Assembly: GCF_013391475.1 (NCBI RefSeq)
Contig: NZ_JACBAZ010000001.1
Location: 1,135,925-1,199,924, forward strand
Reading direction: 5' to 3'
DNA length: 64,000 nt
Source of the DNA: Oceaniferula marina
Lineage (GTDB): Bacteria > Verrucomicrobiota > Verrucomicrobiia > Verrucomicrobiales > Akkermansiaceae
The notes under the pieces: model-generated
Seen by the model: the letters and a program-made list of their open reading frames with translations, nothing else
The model's database searches: none
Told to the model about the DNA's origin: nothing
Shown: positions 8,398-17,671 of the stretch, piece after piece
Layout of the letters: each line of letters opens with the position of its first letter
Numbering within the stretch: the first letter of the stretch is position 1
Translations under genes and position numbers: made by a program

Positions 8398-9531
8398 TTA
8401 CATCGCATTCTTCATCATCTGCGGCCCCATCATGAAGATCGGCAGAAAGGTTCCAATGAACACAGCTGCAATCAGGAGCACCGCAATCATCATGACGGAA
8501 AAACTAACCAGCTGACTGAAATCATCCATCAACTGCTCGGCATCCTCCTCATACATTTCAGCGAGCAAACCAAACTGGGTTCCCAGGGATGAGGATTTTT
8601 CACCGATGGCCACCATGTGTACCACCTGTGGGTCAACCGAAGTGTATTTATCAAAAGCCGAAGAAAGGGGAACTCCTGATTTTTCATACATATCGGCGGC
8701 TTTGCGTAATTCTCCATAGAAAGGAGTCTTCTTCACACTGTTGGCTGCCACCCTCAAGGATTTCGCCAGATTAATGCCGTTGGTGTAGAGCAGCTGGATC
8801 GTTGCGAGCACCGACATCTGCCGAAGGCTCATGATCATCAAACGAATCACCCGAAATCGGGCCATTGCAAGGTTCGTCGCGGCATTTCTCAATTTGAGGG
8901 AACGCCAAAACGCGATCACAATGGCGAGGATAATCGCCACCATATACGGCCAAATCTGCTGCATCAGATGACTCAATTTAAACGAAAGAGCCACAAATCC
9001 TTCGGGCTCGATCGACCCCATCATTTCCTTCACCTTCGGAACAATCTTGACCTGCGAATAAATAAAGGCACCAAACAAAACGGGAATCACAATACAAGGC
9101 ATCATGATTAATTTGCGAATTTTTTTCCGGAACACAATCTCGGTTTTGATGCGTTTACCCAACTCGGCAAAAGCCGTATCCAGCTGTCCCGCATCACCAC
9201 CGGCCTGGATCAATCCGACGATCATATCGTCAAATCGCTTCGATTTTTTAAAAGCGGTATGAATCGGAACCCCCTTGTTCAGGTCGTCATGGATCTGGGT
9301 CAGCGCAGAAACAAGCTCCTTGTTTGGGTGACCATGAGCATAATATTTGAGGGCGTCCGAGGTGTTGATCTGAGCCTTAAGCATGGACGCCAAGGACCGG
9401 AACATCTGCACCAACTCCTTGCGGGCAAATGGCTTGGTCTTCGGGGTAAACAAAGACGACTTGGTCTGGGCCTTGGCCGGGGTCTTCTGACCAGCTTTCG
9501 CCGCTAGGGTGTTGGATCTCGTGCTACTCAT
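8398..9531 (-). CDS. pilC: PilC/GspF-type inner-membrane platform protein
   Basis: A 377-residue GspF-family protein with the two duplicated cytoplasmic domains and three hydrophobic segments. The first domain carries FDDMIVGLIQAGGDAGQLD, the second VHMVAIGEKSSSLG. The membrane helices are around MMPCIVIPVLFGAFIYS, YMVAIILAIVIAF and FSVMMIAVLLIAAVFIGTF. The length is slightly under the usual 400 because the N-terminal region is short and basic. PilC connects the assembly ATPase to pilin subunits in the inner membrane. It follows pilB by 89 bases, in the normal pilB-pilC order. Confidence 0.95.
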   Translation of the reverse strand: MSSTRSNTLAAKAGQKTPAKAQTKSSLFTPKTKPFARKELVQMFRSLASMLKAQINTSDALKYYAHGHPNKELVSALTQIHDDLNKGVPIHTAFKKSKRFDDMIVGLIQAGGDAGQLDTAFAELGKRIKTEIVFRKKIRKLIMMPCIVIPVLFGAFIYSQVKIVPKVKEMMGSIEPEGFVALSFKLSHLMQQIWPYMVAIILAIVIAFWRSLKLRNAATNLAMARFRVIRLMIMSLRQMSVLATIQLLYTNGINLAKSLRVAANSVKKTPFYGELRKAADMYEKSGVPLSSAFDKYTSVDPQVVHMVAIGEKSSSLGTQFGLLAEMYEEDAEQLMDDFSQLVSFSVMMIAVLLIAAVFIGTFLPIFMMGPQMMKNAM

Positions 9532-9620
9532 CTCAATGCTTGGTGCTTGATACGTGGGGCTCAGTGCAATAACGGGTATCCAGGGGGGATTCGCCAGCGC
9601 AAAAAAAGAATATTCTCGAT

Positions 9621-11312
9621 CTAATCGTCAGTGCTCATGTCAATCATCTTACTAATCGCTGCCAAGTCCGTCTTGCCTTCGCGTAAAAGCTTCAAACCGT
9701 TATTTCGAAGATTCGGTAACTTTCCTTCCTCCTGAATCCTTAATTCCAGTTCATACGGTGTGATCTCTCCTTTGGAAAGCATATCCGAAACTTTAGGTGT
9801 GATCGGTATAATTTCCAAAATGGCCGTCCGGCCAGAATAACCCGTCTGATTGCACTCCTGGCAACCGTCGGCCGGATGTTCATACACCGTCTGGGTGGCC
9901 CAGGATTCATCAAGACCGTAGATCATTCTGTCTTTTTCAGATACGCCCTCGACCTCGATTTTACAATAGGGACAGAGCGTTTTGATCAAACGCTGGGCAC
10001 AGGCTGCTTTGAGAGTCTGGGCAATTTTCCAGCGTTCGATTCCCAACTGCTCAAATCGCTCAATAATTTGGGACGCACGCGGCGTGTGAATCGTGGTCAG
10101 CACCTTATGACCTGTGACCGCAGCCTCAATCGCCAACTCGGCGGACTCGATGTCACGCACCTCACCCATGAGAATAATATCCGGGTCACTCCGCATGAAA
10201 CTGGCGATCATCGGTTTAAATTCTCCTGGATTTTTCAAATCGCAGTGAGTGACCCCTGGAATTTCATCCTCCACTGGGTTTTCCAAGGTCAGGATGTTGA
10301 CATCCGGAGTATTCATTTCCCGCAAAATCGCGTTCAAGGTCGTCGATTTTCCGGAGCCGGTAGGACCACTCATCACAATAATCCCAGCCGGGATTTTCAT
10401 CACCTTGTCGATTGCCAACATCGTCTGGTCATCAAAGGCCAAAGAACCTTTACCCATCGCCACATTCAAGTGCCCTTTATCCAAGAGACGCATCGTGATG
10501 TGATAGCCCCGGTAGGTCCGGTGGCGCTCATAACGAATGTCAATTGGCCGACGGAAATAAGAAATAGTGAAACGACCGGAAATACCTGGCGTCGTGTGGC
10601 GAATCTCAGCCGGTAGTTTCATCAAGTTTAAAAGAAAAGCGTCCAAGCGATCCTTGAGCTTCATCGGAATCTCGGTCTTTCTGCCAAGATCTCCATCCAG
10701 ACGGAAGGAATAATAAAAACTTTCCTTTTCCACTTTGAAGTGAATATCCGATGCCCGCTGTTTCACAGCGCGCGCCATAATCGTCGCAATCAATTGCGCC
10801 ATCGGCTCGTCGTAATCCTTGGTAACATCGAAATCCTTGATTTCCTCACCTGTGTCCTCAACTTCGATCGACTCGAGCTCATCTTGGCTGGGACCGACAT
10901 TCCCTGAGAGGGTTTCAACCGCCCGACTCACCTCGGAGGTCAGAGTCACGATCTTGACCATCTCAAGATCCGGAAAATGCATCGAGATATACTCGTCAGC
11001 AGCCGGACTCCACGGATTGGCCACAGCCACAATAATCCGGTATTCGTCCACACAAATCGGCGAAAAACCTCCACGGGTCAACACCGATGGGTCACACTTT
11101 TCAAGCAGTGCGACTTCAGTAAAATCGGCAACCTTTGGAAAAAAAGGCAGGCTGTTCACCTTGGCCACAGCCGCCATAAAGACACTCTTGGTGACCTTGG
11201 CATCCAACTGGGCATCATCAATCTCGCTTAAGGACGCATCGTGTTCCTCAAGTGCCTGCCGAATTCTCTGACTGATTAAGTCATTAAATTGGATTCCATC
11301 AAATTCTATCAT
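9621..11312 (-). CDS. pilB: PilB/GspE-type pilus assembly ATPase
   Basis: A 563-residue secretion ATPase. An N-terminal GspE-N-like domain (about residues 50-140, FFPKVADFTEVALLEKCDP and IIVAVANPW) precedes the ATPase core. The Walker A motif GPTGSGKST lies at about 316-324, the Walker B region ILMGEVRD at about 380, and TGHKVLTTIHTPRA follows. Two CxxC pairs, CPYC at 447-450 and CQEC at 484-487, form the zinc site typical of GspE/PilB and absent from PilT. The ATG at 11312 has no good Shine-Dalgarno. The enzyme powers pilus extension at the cytoplasmic face of PilC. It sits between the GspE-N-like gene and pilC. Confidence 0.96.
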   Translation of the reverse strand: MIEFDGIQFNDLISQRIRQALEEHDASLSEIDDAQLDAKVTKSVFMAAVAKVNSLPFFPKVADFTEVALLEKCDPSVLTRGGFSPICVDEYRIIVAVANPWSPAADEYISMHFPDLEMVKIVTLTSEVSRAVETLSGNVGPSQDELESIEVEDTGEEIKDFDVTKDYDEPMAQLIATIMARAVKQRASDIHFKVEKESFYYSFRLDGDLGRKTEIPMKLKDRLDAFLLNLMKLPAEIRHTTPGISGRFTISYFRRPIDIRYERHRTYRGYHITMRLLDKGHLNVAMGKGSLAFDDQTMLAIDKVMKIPAGIIVMSGPTGSGKSTTLNAILREMNTPDVNILTLENPVEDEIPGVTHCDLKNPGEFKPMIASFMRSDPDIILMGEVRDIESAELAIEAAVTGHKVLTTIHTPRASQIIERFEQLGIERWKIAQTLKAACAQRLIKTLCPYCKIEVEGVSEKDRMIYGLDESWATQTVYEHPADGCQECNQTGYSGRTAILEIIPITPKVSDMLSKGEITPYELELRIQEEGKLPNLRNNGLKLLREGKTDLAAISKMIDMSTDD

Positions 11313-11423
11313 TATCTTAATCCCAAGGGATGGTTTGAGTCTGGTTCTCTCTTTTCTTTTGCCTGCATCAAACGCCCCGATCCGGCATCCATATCATCAA
11401 GCGTTCAAGCTTTTTTCTCGCCC

Positions 11424-12047
11424 TTAGCTAGGGAAGTGTTTTTCACACATCTTCATCCAGCTGATTCGATCCAGACGCACGATACTGATGATCGGCTGGA
11501 TCCCTCCCTCTTTTTTAAATTGTTCCTTGATCTCAGCAGCCAAGGAATCGGCAAAATAGGGGTTGATAGAGGCCAAGCCAATCACATCAAAATCCTCGGC
11601 AAAAGCAACCGGCACCATCATCAGTTTACACAAGCGATGGATCTCAGGCAGTTTGTCATAAAAACCATTCGGAGGAATCAACCGTGAGGCAAAAGGAACA
11701 CGGGCTGGAACCTCAGGTAAGGAGCGGGCAAGTTTCATCGAGGCCATTTCCACCATCGAATCCAACATCGCACCTTCCGCAGCACGCATCCTGGTCAGGC
11801 AGTCAATGGGGTCCGCTCCCAGGCCTTGCGACCATTTGGCATGAACTTTCGCTGTGATCTGAGTGCAGGCCTCGGGGTCGGCCAAATCAAATTGCTGCAG
11901 CATCGTCAATGTCTGCATCAAAGCCAGTTCCATCACCATCGGCACCGGCTCCGCCGTCATTGTTGACGGAGCTGGTGCTTCGGATTCATCTGGCGAGGAT
12001 GCGGCAAGCGTTGCCGCATCCTGCACCTTATGGTCTTGATCATTCAT
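11424..12047 (-). CDS. Stand-alone GspE N-terminal-like (MshEN-type) protein, tentative
   Basis: A 207-residue soluble protein with no signal or membrane helix. The first 35 residues are a low-complexity Ser/Ala/Pro tail, and residues 36-110 look helical. The last 90 residues (PFASRLIPPNGFYDKLPEIH, then VPVAFAEDFDVIGLASINPY, then PIISIVRLDRISW) follow the strand-helix pattern of the T2SSE_N domain found at the N-terminus of PilB, including an A-x-NP-like element. The neighbouring PilB has its own such domain, so this would be an extra free copy. Such domains in PilB/MshE relatives bind c-di-GMP or contact the PilM/GspL partner. A regulatory or adaptor role for the assembly ATPase is inferred. 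Family assignment is by eye only. Confidence 0.7.
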   Translation of the reverse strand: MNDQDHKVQDAATLAASSPDESEAPAPSTMTAEPVPMVMELALMQTLTMLQQFDLADPEACTQITAKVHAKWSQGLGADPIDCLTRMRAAEGAMLDSMVEMASMKLARSLPEVPARVPFASRLIPPNGFYDKLPEIHRLCKLMMVPVAFAEDFDVIGLASINPYFADSLAAEIKEQFKKEGGIQPIISIVRLDRISWMKMCEKHFPS

Positions 12048-12074
12048 GAATGAATCAATTCGTTATTCCTCAAA

Positions 12075-13760
12075 CTATCGCTGAGGGTAGCAATCCTGCT
12101 TAGGAGGCGCAGGGTAACAAACGGGTCCTTTTGGCTTCATGCCACGCACAGTCCGATCCCAGTTAGCCTCATGGGCTGGCCCTGGGTTATTTGCATCAAT
12201 CCAATCATGGTCGTGTGAAATCGAATGATTCGCACGCACCCGCTCGGTCTGCTTGCGGTTGCTAGCAACACAGGCTGGATTGTAAGCAGTGGGAGTCACC
12301 ACAAAGGCAAGACTGGCCTGTTCCTTGGTCTTGGATTTTGACTTAAAGAAGAAGTTCACCACGGGAATATCTCCCAGGAGAGGCACCTTGTTTTTGTCAT
12401 TGCGCTCCTCAATTTTATAGAAGCCACCCACAATCAAGGAGTTCCCGTCAGGAATACGTGCAATATTCTCAACGGTGGCCTCACTGACCCGCGGGTAATT
12501 GTTTCCAGTCAAAGCACTTTCGACATACTCCACCACTTCAGCGTTACGAGGGCGCATCTTCATCCGGATTGTTCCGTCAGGCAAAAGACTGGGAGTCAGT
12601 GCAATCGTCACACCGATTTCGCGGGTTTTATCAGGGTCCGTTGAGTCCGACTCGTCGATACGGTAACGAACTTCCTCTGACACCTGAGAAGTGGACGTTC
12701 CCTGTGAAGTTGTCTGGGTAATGATTGGCACACGGTCGATCAAGGAAATATGGGCCTTTTCATTGTCCTCGGTGATGATCACTGGGTTGGACTTCTGGCT
12801 AAGCAGCCCACCTTCATTCAGAGCACGCAGCACAGCATTCAATTGCACAGGTGATAAAATGATATTTCCGGTTCCAGAAGGAACGGTCTCGTTACCTGTC
12901 ACAGTTCCGGCAATACCGGCAAAGTCACCAGGCAGGCCAAACACACTGTTCAGACTGCGAACGATGTCAATGGACACACCTTGGGAGCCTAGGGAATTGG
13001 ACCAGTCCACGCCGAAGTTTTGACCAACACCACTGTTCACACGAAGAATTTTCACTTCAACAACGATCTGGCCTTTCGGCTTGTCGATCTTACGTAGCAG
13101 ACGATCCACCATCTCAATGTGATGGGCGGTATCAATCACCACAATCGTATTGGTTTTCGGCTCATAGTTCACGATGCCGCGTCCCGCCGTCAACATAGGC
13201 TGAACCAATGCCTTGATCTGCTCAATGTCCGTGGGACGAAGATAACGCAGAGAGTATGTCCATTCCTTGGCCGGCAATTGCTCCAATTGATCAGACATCA
13301 TGGCATAGACGGTATTGCCTTTCACATACATACGTAGGCCATACTGGAATGCCAATTCTTCCATCTGGGTCAGAGGACTGGCATCCGCATTCAGGTGACC
13401 GGTTACTTTGTATTCTTCCGTGTTCAACTTATTGTTGTGGAAATACTGTTTGTTGGCCCGCTTCGCAAGGAGCTGGAAGATATCGTTCAACTTGGCATCG
13501 TTGATCATATATCCACCATCAGCTTCTTCAATCGGATTGGGCGCAGCTTCCTCTCCATCCGCAGTCACCGGATCCCCGGTGTTGGGCAGAGTATCTCCTG
13601 CTGCGTTGTCCGCAGGTGGGGCCACCGGGGTATCAGGTGCGTCTGCCGGTTCTTCGGCCGGAGGTGCGACCACAGGAGGCGCTGCCGCTCCTCCATCCTG
13701 GCCACTCACCATGGGCGAGACCAGCAGGCCACCCATCAACATGAATATGGTTTTTTTCAT
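12075..13760 (-). CDS. pilQ: Outer-membrane secretin (PilQ/GspD type; Amuc_1098-like)
   Basis: A 561-residue secretin with a signal peptide (IFMLMGGLLVSPMVSG) and a Pro/Ala/Asp-rich linker (about residues 22-78). A short N-domain follows (YMINDAKLNDIFQLLAKR), then a secretin_N domain (YSLRYLRPTDIEQIKALV; TNTIVVIDTAHHIEMVDRLL). The C-terminal gate domain ends in VPLLGDIPVVNFFFKSKS, the family signature. It is shorter than proteobacterial PilQ (about 700), lacking AMIN domains. It forms the outer-membrane pore for the pilus fibre. The 208-base leader upstream (13761-13968) is rich in CAA/ACA near the start codon and lacks a Shine-Dalgarno. The gene follows the PilP-like gene, matching the recalled Akkermansia Amuc_1099-1098 order. 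Confidence 0.94.
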   Translation of the reverse strand: MKKTIFMLMGGLLVSPMVSGQDGGAAAPPVVAPPAEEPADAPDTPVAPPADNAAGDTLPNTGDPVTADGEEAAPNPIEEADGGYMINDAKLNDIFQLLAKRANKQYFHNNKLNTEEYKVTGHLNADASPLTQMEELAFQYGLRMYVKGNTVYAMMSDQLEQLPAKEWTYSLRYLRPTDIEQIKALVQPMLTAGRGIVNYEPKTNTIVVIDTAHHIEMVDRLLRKIDKPKGQIVVEVKILRVNSGVGQNFGVDWSNSLGSQGVSIDIVRSLNSVFGLPGDFAGIAGTVTGNETVPSGTGNIILSPVQLNAVLRALNEGGLLSQKSNPVIITEDNEKAHISLIDRVPIITQTTSQGTSTSQVSEEVRYRIDESDSTDPDKTREIGVTIALTPSLLPDGTIRMKMRPRNAEVVEYVESALTGNNYPRVSEATVENIARIPDGNSLIVGGFYKIEERNDKNKVPLLGDIPVVNFFFKSKSKTKEQASLAFVVTPTAYNPACVASNRKQTERVRANHSISHDHDWIDANNPGPAHEANWDRTVRGMKPKGPVCYPAPPKQDCYPQR

Positions 13761-13968
13761 AATTTATTATGGTTGTGTTGGTTGTATTGTTCTTTGCTTA
13801 TTCTATTATCAGGGGTTGCTTATGTATTTGGGTATCCGGGTCGTCCATTCCGGGAGGATGCCCAGAGGCGAATGAACAAAAATCGATGATGTTTGGTTGG
13901 AAAATATCAGTGGTTAATCTGAAGAGAAAGGTGATTGATTCGTTGTATGGATAGATCGGGCATCGCGT

Positions 13969-14526
13969 TTAGTCCTTCACTTCGACTTTACCCGGATCTT
14001 TTTGATTGGCCGGCACCACCCCATCAACTTCAAAACCCTTGTCGGGCTTCAATACATTATTGTTTCCCAGTTGCTTGATGACTTGCTGTCCGGTCTCGAC
14101 ATTTTTCAGGATGATTTGCTCAGTACTAACTGAGATAACCTCTACGTTAAAGCTAATCCCCTTGCGTTCAAGAACAAAAACTTGACCTTTCTTAAATTCT
14201 CGGGATCCAATAACAAACACATTTCCCATCACAATCGGCACCCGCATAGCCGCCACGGCCTTGGCATAGGCCTGTTCATCCTGTTGTTGAACCACCTTTT
14301 TGGGCGTAACTTTTTTCGCACTCGGATCCTGAGAAAGACCAAACGGCCCTGTTTTTTGTTGCGTAATCGCCAATGCCGAGCGCATGTTTTTCACCCACTC
14401 TTTTCCTTCTGCATCGAGAAGGTAGCGCGATTCAACGGCTTCAAACTTCGCTTCATCTGCTGCCGATACCGGCAGGCAAGCCAAGGCCAACAAAGCAAGC
14501 ATTCGGATGATTAACGTTCGGTCCAT
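13969..14526 (-). CDS. Periplasmic protein before the secretin (PilP-like position; Amuc_1099-like)
   Basis: A 185-residue exported protein with a signal peptide (IIRMLALLALACLPVSA). Residues 30-95 look helical and charged. The C-terminal part is a small beta domain (PIVMGNVFVIGSREFKKGQ; GISFNVEVISVSTEQIILKN), the kind of HR-type barrel found in PilP/GspC proteins that touch the secretin N-domains. It overlaps the upstream gene by 16 bases and lies directly upstream of the secretin, the position held by pilP in other pil clusters. Sequence similarity to PilP itself is not evident by eye, so the role is inferred from fold pattern and position. Confidence 0.78.
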   Translation of the reverse strand: MDRTLIIRMLALLALACLPVSAADEAKFEAVESRYLLDAEGKEWVKNMRSALAITQQKTGPFGLSQDPSAKKVTPKKVVQQQDEQAYAKAVAAMRVPIVMGNVFVIGSREFKKGQVFVLERKGISFNVEVISVSTEQIILKNVETGQQVIKQLGNNNVLKPDKGFEVDGVVPANQKDPGKVEVKD

Positions 14527-15056
14527 AGGGTAAAGGTGGTTTCAAAGTTAAGGGTTTTCCCGTTATCGGACGGCTTCATCTTCATCGAATCGAGTTGTAA
14601 CTGCGGCAATCGGGTCTCGATTTCCATCAATGCGGTTTGCATTGCCCGAAAGGTGGCATTGAAACTCATTTTTACCTGACTTGCGGGTTGATCGGGAAGC
14701 GCCTTTCCAAGGCCTCGGCTCTGGTTTTGCCAGGTGGGCAAATCCATGTTGAATTCATTCGGTTTGAACGTTTGTCCAACATCTTTCCAGTGCTGGGTAA
14801 AGCTTCTCCGATTCTCCGCAGCCAAGAGCGCTTCCCACTCAGACAGCGTTTCATTCTGACTTACCACCTGCTTCTTCAATAGCGAAATCTCGCGTTGCAC
14901 CACTTGGTCCTGTTGATAGTTTCGGTTTTTCAGCTGATACGTCTTGTTAACATAATTCAGACCAATAAACAGGCCAACCGCGCACAAGACAGCAAAGAGC
15001 ATCGGCAGCACCAAGCCAAAAACCGTTACAGATTGTTTATAATTCCGTTCCATCAT
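14511..15056 (-). CDS. PilO-like bitopic protein (Amuc_1100 position)
   Basis: I place the start at the ATG at 15056; the frame also opens at a TTG at 15074 directly after the upstream stop. The 181-residue product has a membrane helix (VTVFGLVLPMLFAVLCAVGL), a coiled coil (about residues 40-80, QREISLLKKQVVSQNETL) and one C-terminal alpha/beta domain (ASQVKMSFNATFRAMQTAL; LNFETTFTLW). This is the PilO/PilN architecture. It occupies the place of Akkermansia Amuc_1100, the pilus-associated protein known for TLR2 signalling. That protein is about 317 residues with a larger globular part, so this is a reduced version with a single small domain. Confidence 0.82.
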   Translation of the reverse strand: MMERNYKQSVTVFGLVLPMLFAVLCAVGLFIGLNYVNKTYQLKNRNYQQDQVVQREISLLKKQVVSQNETLSEWEALLAAENRRSFTQHWKDVGQTFKPNEFNMDLPTWQNQSRGLGKALPDQPASQVKMSFNATFRAMQTALMEIETRLPQLQLDSMKMKPSDNGKTLNFETTFTLWTER

Positions 15057-15074
15057 CAATGTAGCTATTCTCAA

Positions 15075-16835
15075 TTATTGAAGCTTCAACGGATCGTATT
15101 CAGAAAAATTCTGAATGATCCTCAGGGTAAAACCCCGGTTAAGCTTGGCGGGGGTGCCCCCTGTTCCTCGGGCTGCTTTTCCCTTGTGTTCAAATTTCAC
15201 CGTAAGATCGCGATCCTTGATATCCGGCCAGTACGCCCCATTTCCGGTACGCTTTGCCACCTCACGAAACAAGGCCTTCATTTTCTTTCCGTCCAGTGCG
15301 TTATAATCCTCAAGTGCAATCATTCCCGCTTCATCGGTCAGCCCACTAACTTCCCACGTTTTCTCAATAGTTTGGCGTGCTTTATTTCGCCCCTGAGCCT
15401 TCATCTTCACATCGTGATTCACATCAGTCAACACCATGGAACCGTCATCGGGAACCAAAACATTGAGCATTTCCAGGCATACCCATGCCTTGGAGCGGTC
15501 CTTCATCAAGCCATCCCAGCGCTGATACTTCTGAATCTTTTGTTGCAAGGCTGTTTTTTCACCGAGCCCATTACCTCCCTTCTGATAATGCCACACATCG
15601 CTCGACAATTTTTCAGCAATACCAAGCCCCATAAAAGCGAAGAGTCCAGCCAAAGCCAAGGCCGCACAAATTTTAACAAACCGGCTGAGCTTTAACAGGC
15701 GCATCGCCTGGGCATCGGGAACCTGATTCAATTCTTCGGCCGAAGGAGAGAGAAAATCTTGGTATGGCCAGGATTGACCGGCAAAATCAGAAAACGTTTC
15801 ATTGCCTGCCAGCGGATACACTCCGGGATCCAGCTCCTGGGTTGAGGTCAACATCTCCAGAGGAATGGAGGTTTCAACCCCACGGCTTTGAAGAATATCG
15901 GCAGCCTCAACCAGCATAATCGGAGATTGCTTCATCGCAGTCTGCAGACTCAGCACCTCATTTTCGACATCCACACCCGTCATCGGCAAGACGTAAATTT
16001 CCGGATTCTCCAATTCAAAGGAGGTCGCCCCGGAAAAAACCAGAGGGCCTAGATTACGAGGCAAACTTGCCCCTTGGGAATGCGCCAGATGCCGCAGCAT
16101 CATCAACTCACACGAAGCATTAAAAAAGGCCAGCAAAGTGAATTTTTGGTAGTTAAACACGGCAACTGTGCCATCCGGATTGGCGGAAGCACTCCATGGT
16201 AATGAGGCGACCGCACATAAGGGAGCACTCAAGGCCGAAGTCCTGATTGGAAAATTCTTCTCATTTCCCACCTCGCGCCATCGCTCCAGAATAGAGTCAA
16301 GCGCCCTCGAAACCGCCACAGCGGTGACAAACTCTCCGCCACCACCAAAATACGGAAACAGTCGCCATGCATGACTGTCCGATGTCGCCGTCTTATCCTC
16401 AAGAACCTCTCTTGGGTCCTCCTCCATCAATTCCCGCAGTCTAGGTAACTCTGCTGGATCTTGATGTTCGGGCCCAAGACCCGCCAAAGAAATTTCATCC
16501 GCAAGGTAAAAAACGCAGCCCAGCGATTTGGCCTTTGCTGCTTTGACGATCGGATGCCCCAACACTTCCTCAATCCAGGAATCCAATGCGGCATCATCTT
16601 CAAGCTGGCGCAAATCCAAACGCCCGAGCGCTTCATAGCTTTGTCGCGATTTTACATGCAGATAACAATCCATGTGGACATCATCATGCACATAAGCGTG
16701 CAACTGCACATTCAGCTCAAGAGCACCTCGATACCAGTCCTTGTTTTTCATACGGCTCGTGGTTTTGTCCACCTTGACCGTATGCCGGTACTGCTGGAAC
16801 AAATTCATCGAAGCCGAATCGCTCTCCTCGCTCAT
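15075..16835 (-). CDS. PilM-PilN-like fusion protein (Amuc_1101-like)
   Basis: A 586-residue protein. The first 385 residues are soluble and look like a divergent PilM/FtsA actin-like module (GGGGEFVTAVAVSRALDSIL; DGTVAVFNYQKFTLLAFFN). A single membrane helix follows at about 388-408 (ICAALALAGLFAFMGLGIA), then a periplasmic helical and alpha/beta region (about 410-586). In proteobacterial pili, PilM (cytoplasmic) and PilN (bitopic) are separate proteins that bind each other. Here one polypeptide appears to do both, as GspL does in type II secretion. It lies between the major pilin and the PilO-like gene, whose frame opens directly after its stop. The domain reading is by topology, because sequence similarity to PilM is weak. 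Confidence 0.82.
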   Translation of the reverse strand: MSEESDSASMNLFQQYRHTVKVDKTTSRMKNKDWYRGALELNVQLHAYVHDDVHMDCYLHVKSRQSYEALGRLDLRQLEDDAALDSWIEEVLGHPIVKAAKAKSLGCVFYLADEISLAGLGPEHQDPAELPRLRELMEEDPREVLEDKTATSDSHAWRLFPYFGGGGEFVTAVAVSRALDSILERWREVGNEKNFPIRTSALSAPLCAVASLPWSASANPDGTVAVFNYQKFTLLAFFNASCELMMLRHLAHSQGASLPRNLGPLVFSGATSFELENPEIYVLPMTGVDVENEVLSLQTAMKQSPIMLVEAADILQSRGVETSIPLEMLTSTQELDPGVYPLAGNETFSDFAGQSWPYQDFLSPSAEELNQVPDAQAMRLLKLSRFVKICAALALAGLFAFMGLGIAEKLSSDVWHYQKGGNGLGEKTALQQKIQKYQRWDGLMKDRSKAWVCLEMLNVLVPDDGSMVLTDVNHDVKMKAQGRNKARQTIEKTWEVSGLTDEAGMIALEDYNALDGKKMKALFREVAKRTGNGAYWPDIKDRDLTVKFEHKGKAARGTGGTPAKLNRGFTLRIIQNFSEYDPLKLQ

Positions 16836-16982
16836 AAATTTTGTGTAAGGGTTCTTTGTTGGAGGTTACTGAATAGCCCCCCCAAAAACCGATCTTTCCA
16901 TGATCATTCGTCCATCTGGATAAATAGTCATCATGGCCTTCCTTTCTTCTCCCCCCCTCAATAAAACCTACCTGATTGGTTG

Positions 16983-17045
16983 GCTGCCGGCCACGGATGA
17001 CCGGCAGCGCAACGAAGTTTCAATTGGTTTGATTGAAATCAAACC
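16983..17045 (-). terminator. Two inverted repeats downstream of the major pilin
   Basis: Two hairpins lie within 70 bases of the pilin stop. The first (17026-17045) is a perfect 9-base arm palindrome, GGTTTGATT and AATCAAACC, around a 2-base centre. The second (16983-17008) pairs GCTGCCGG with CCGGCAGC around a 10-base loop. Neither has a T-run immediately after it on the minus strand, though TTTT occurs about 14 bases beyond the second. They may act as a partial terminator or an mRNA 3' stabiliser, keeping pilin messages more abundant than those of the downstream assembly genes. This is inferred from position and structure only. Confidence 0.5.
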
Positions 17046-17053
17046 CTCTCGGA

Positions 17054-17551
17054 TTACCAGTTTCCAATGTCAGCTGGTGTGTGCAGACCACCGTCAGCAT
17101 CAGTCTTGGCAACACCTGCAGCGGCCACGGCTCCTGCAGCTGTTGTTGGCTTATAATCGGCATCTGGACAGACAACCACTTGAGCACCTTGTGGTGGATT
17201 AGTGATAGCAGCATCCAAAACATATAGAGTCTTGGCTGTCGGGCAACTCATGGCAGCGGTATCTCCGATGAAGCCATCAGTCGTAAGCGTATCCCAGCCC
17301 ACAGCGATGCCTGCACCATCCACCACAGCTTTACCAGCTTCGATTTGCTTCAAGGAAGCATATCCGCGGATAGCCTTTTGGAAGGTTGTTTGGTTGGCAA
17401 GGCAAGCAGTCCGGTTGGAGGACTTGATGTAGGCGGTTCCTGCGAAGAACAGAACCGAGATCAGGGTGAGCAGAACGATAATCACAACCGTGAGTTCGAT
17501 CAGGGTCATCCCTGGCTTCAGGTTAGCTTTTGCTTTTGTAGTCAGTTTCAT
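17054..17551 (-). CDS. Major type IV pilin
   Basis: A 165-residue prepilin. The leader MKLTTKAKANLKPG ends in glycine 14 and is followed by MTLIELTVV with Glu at mature position 5, then a hydrophobic helix to about residue 38. The globular domain has three cysteines (TACLAN, MSCPTAK, VVCPDAD), so a disulfide is possible, and an Ala/Gly-rich stretch (TAAGAVAAAGVAK). I chose the ATG at 17551, since a GTG 90 bases upstream would add an implausible poly-Asn leader encoded by the AAC repeat. There is no Shine-Dalgarno; the start context is AATACC. Position between pilT and the PilM-N fusion, plus its own leader and 3' hairpins, mark it as the principal fibre subunit. Confidence 0.93.
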   Translation of the reverse strand: MKLTTKAKANLKPGMTLIELTVVIIVLLTLISVLFFAGTAYIKSSNRTACLANQTTFQKAIRGYASLKQIEAGKAVVDGAGIAVGWDTLTTDGFIGDTAAMSCPTAKTLYVLDAAITNPPQGAQVVVCPDADYKPTTAAGAVAAAGVAKTDADGGLHTPADIGNW

Positions 17552-17562
17552 GGTATTAGTTA

Positions 17563-17605
<43 letters not shown>

Positions 17606-17641
17606 CGTGGTTGAAAACCACGTGGTGTGGCATCCTGCCAC
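17606..17641 (-). promoter_or_regulatory. Paired hairpins in the 5' leader of the major pilin
   Basis: Just upstream of the AAC repeat are two perfect inverted repeats: CGTGGTT/AACCACG with a 3-base loop (17606-17622) and GTGGCA/TGCCAC with a 3-base loop (17627-17641). They lie between the pilT stop (17672) and the pilin start. No T-run follows, so they are unlikely to be a terminator. They could be a 5' stabiliser or a processing site that releases the pilin message from the pilT transcript. Confidence 0.6.
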
Positions 17642-17671
17642 GGTGGATTGAAAAGTCCAGATTACAATCGA

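Noticed and set aside
9876..10616. A 246-codon plus-strand open frame
   Set aside because: It is antisense to the pilB ATPase core.
14895..15695. A 266-codon plus-strand open frame
   Set aside because: It is antisense to the PilM-N fusion and PilO-like genes.
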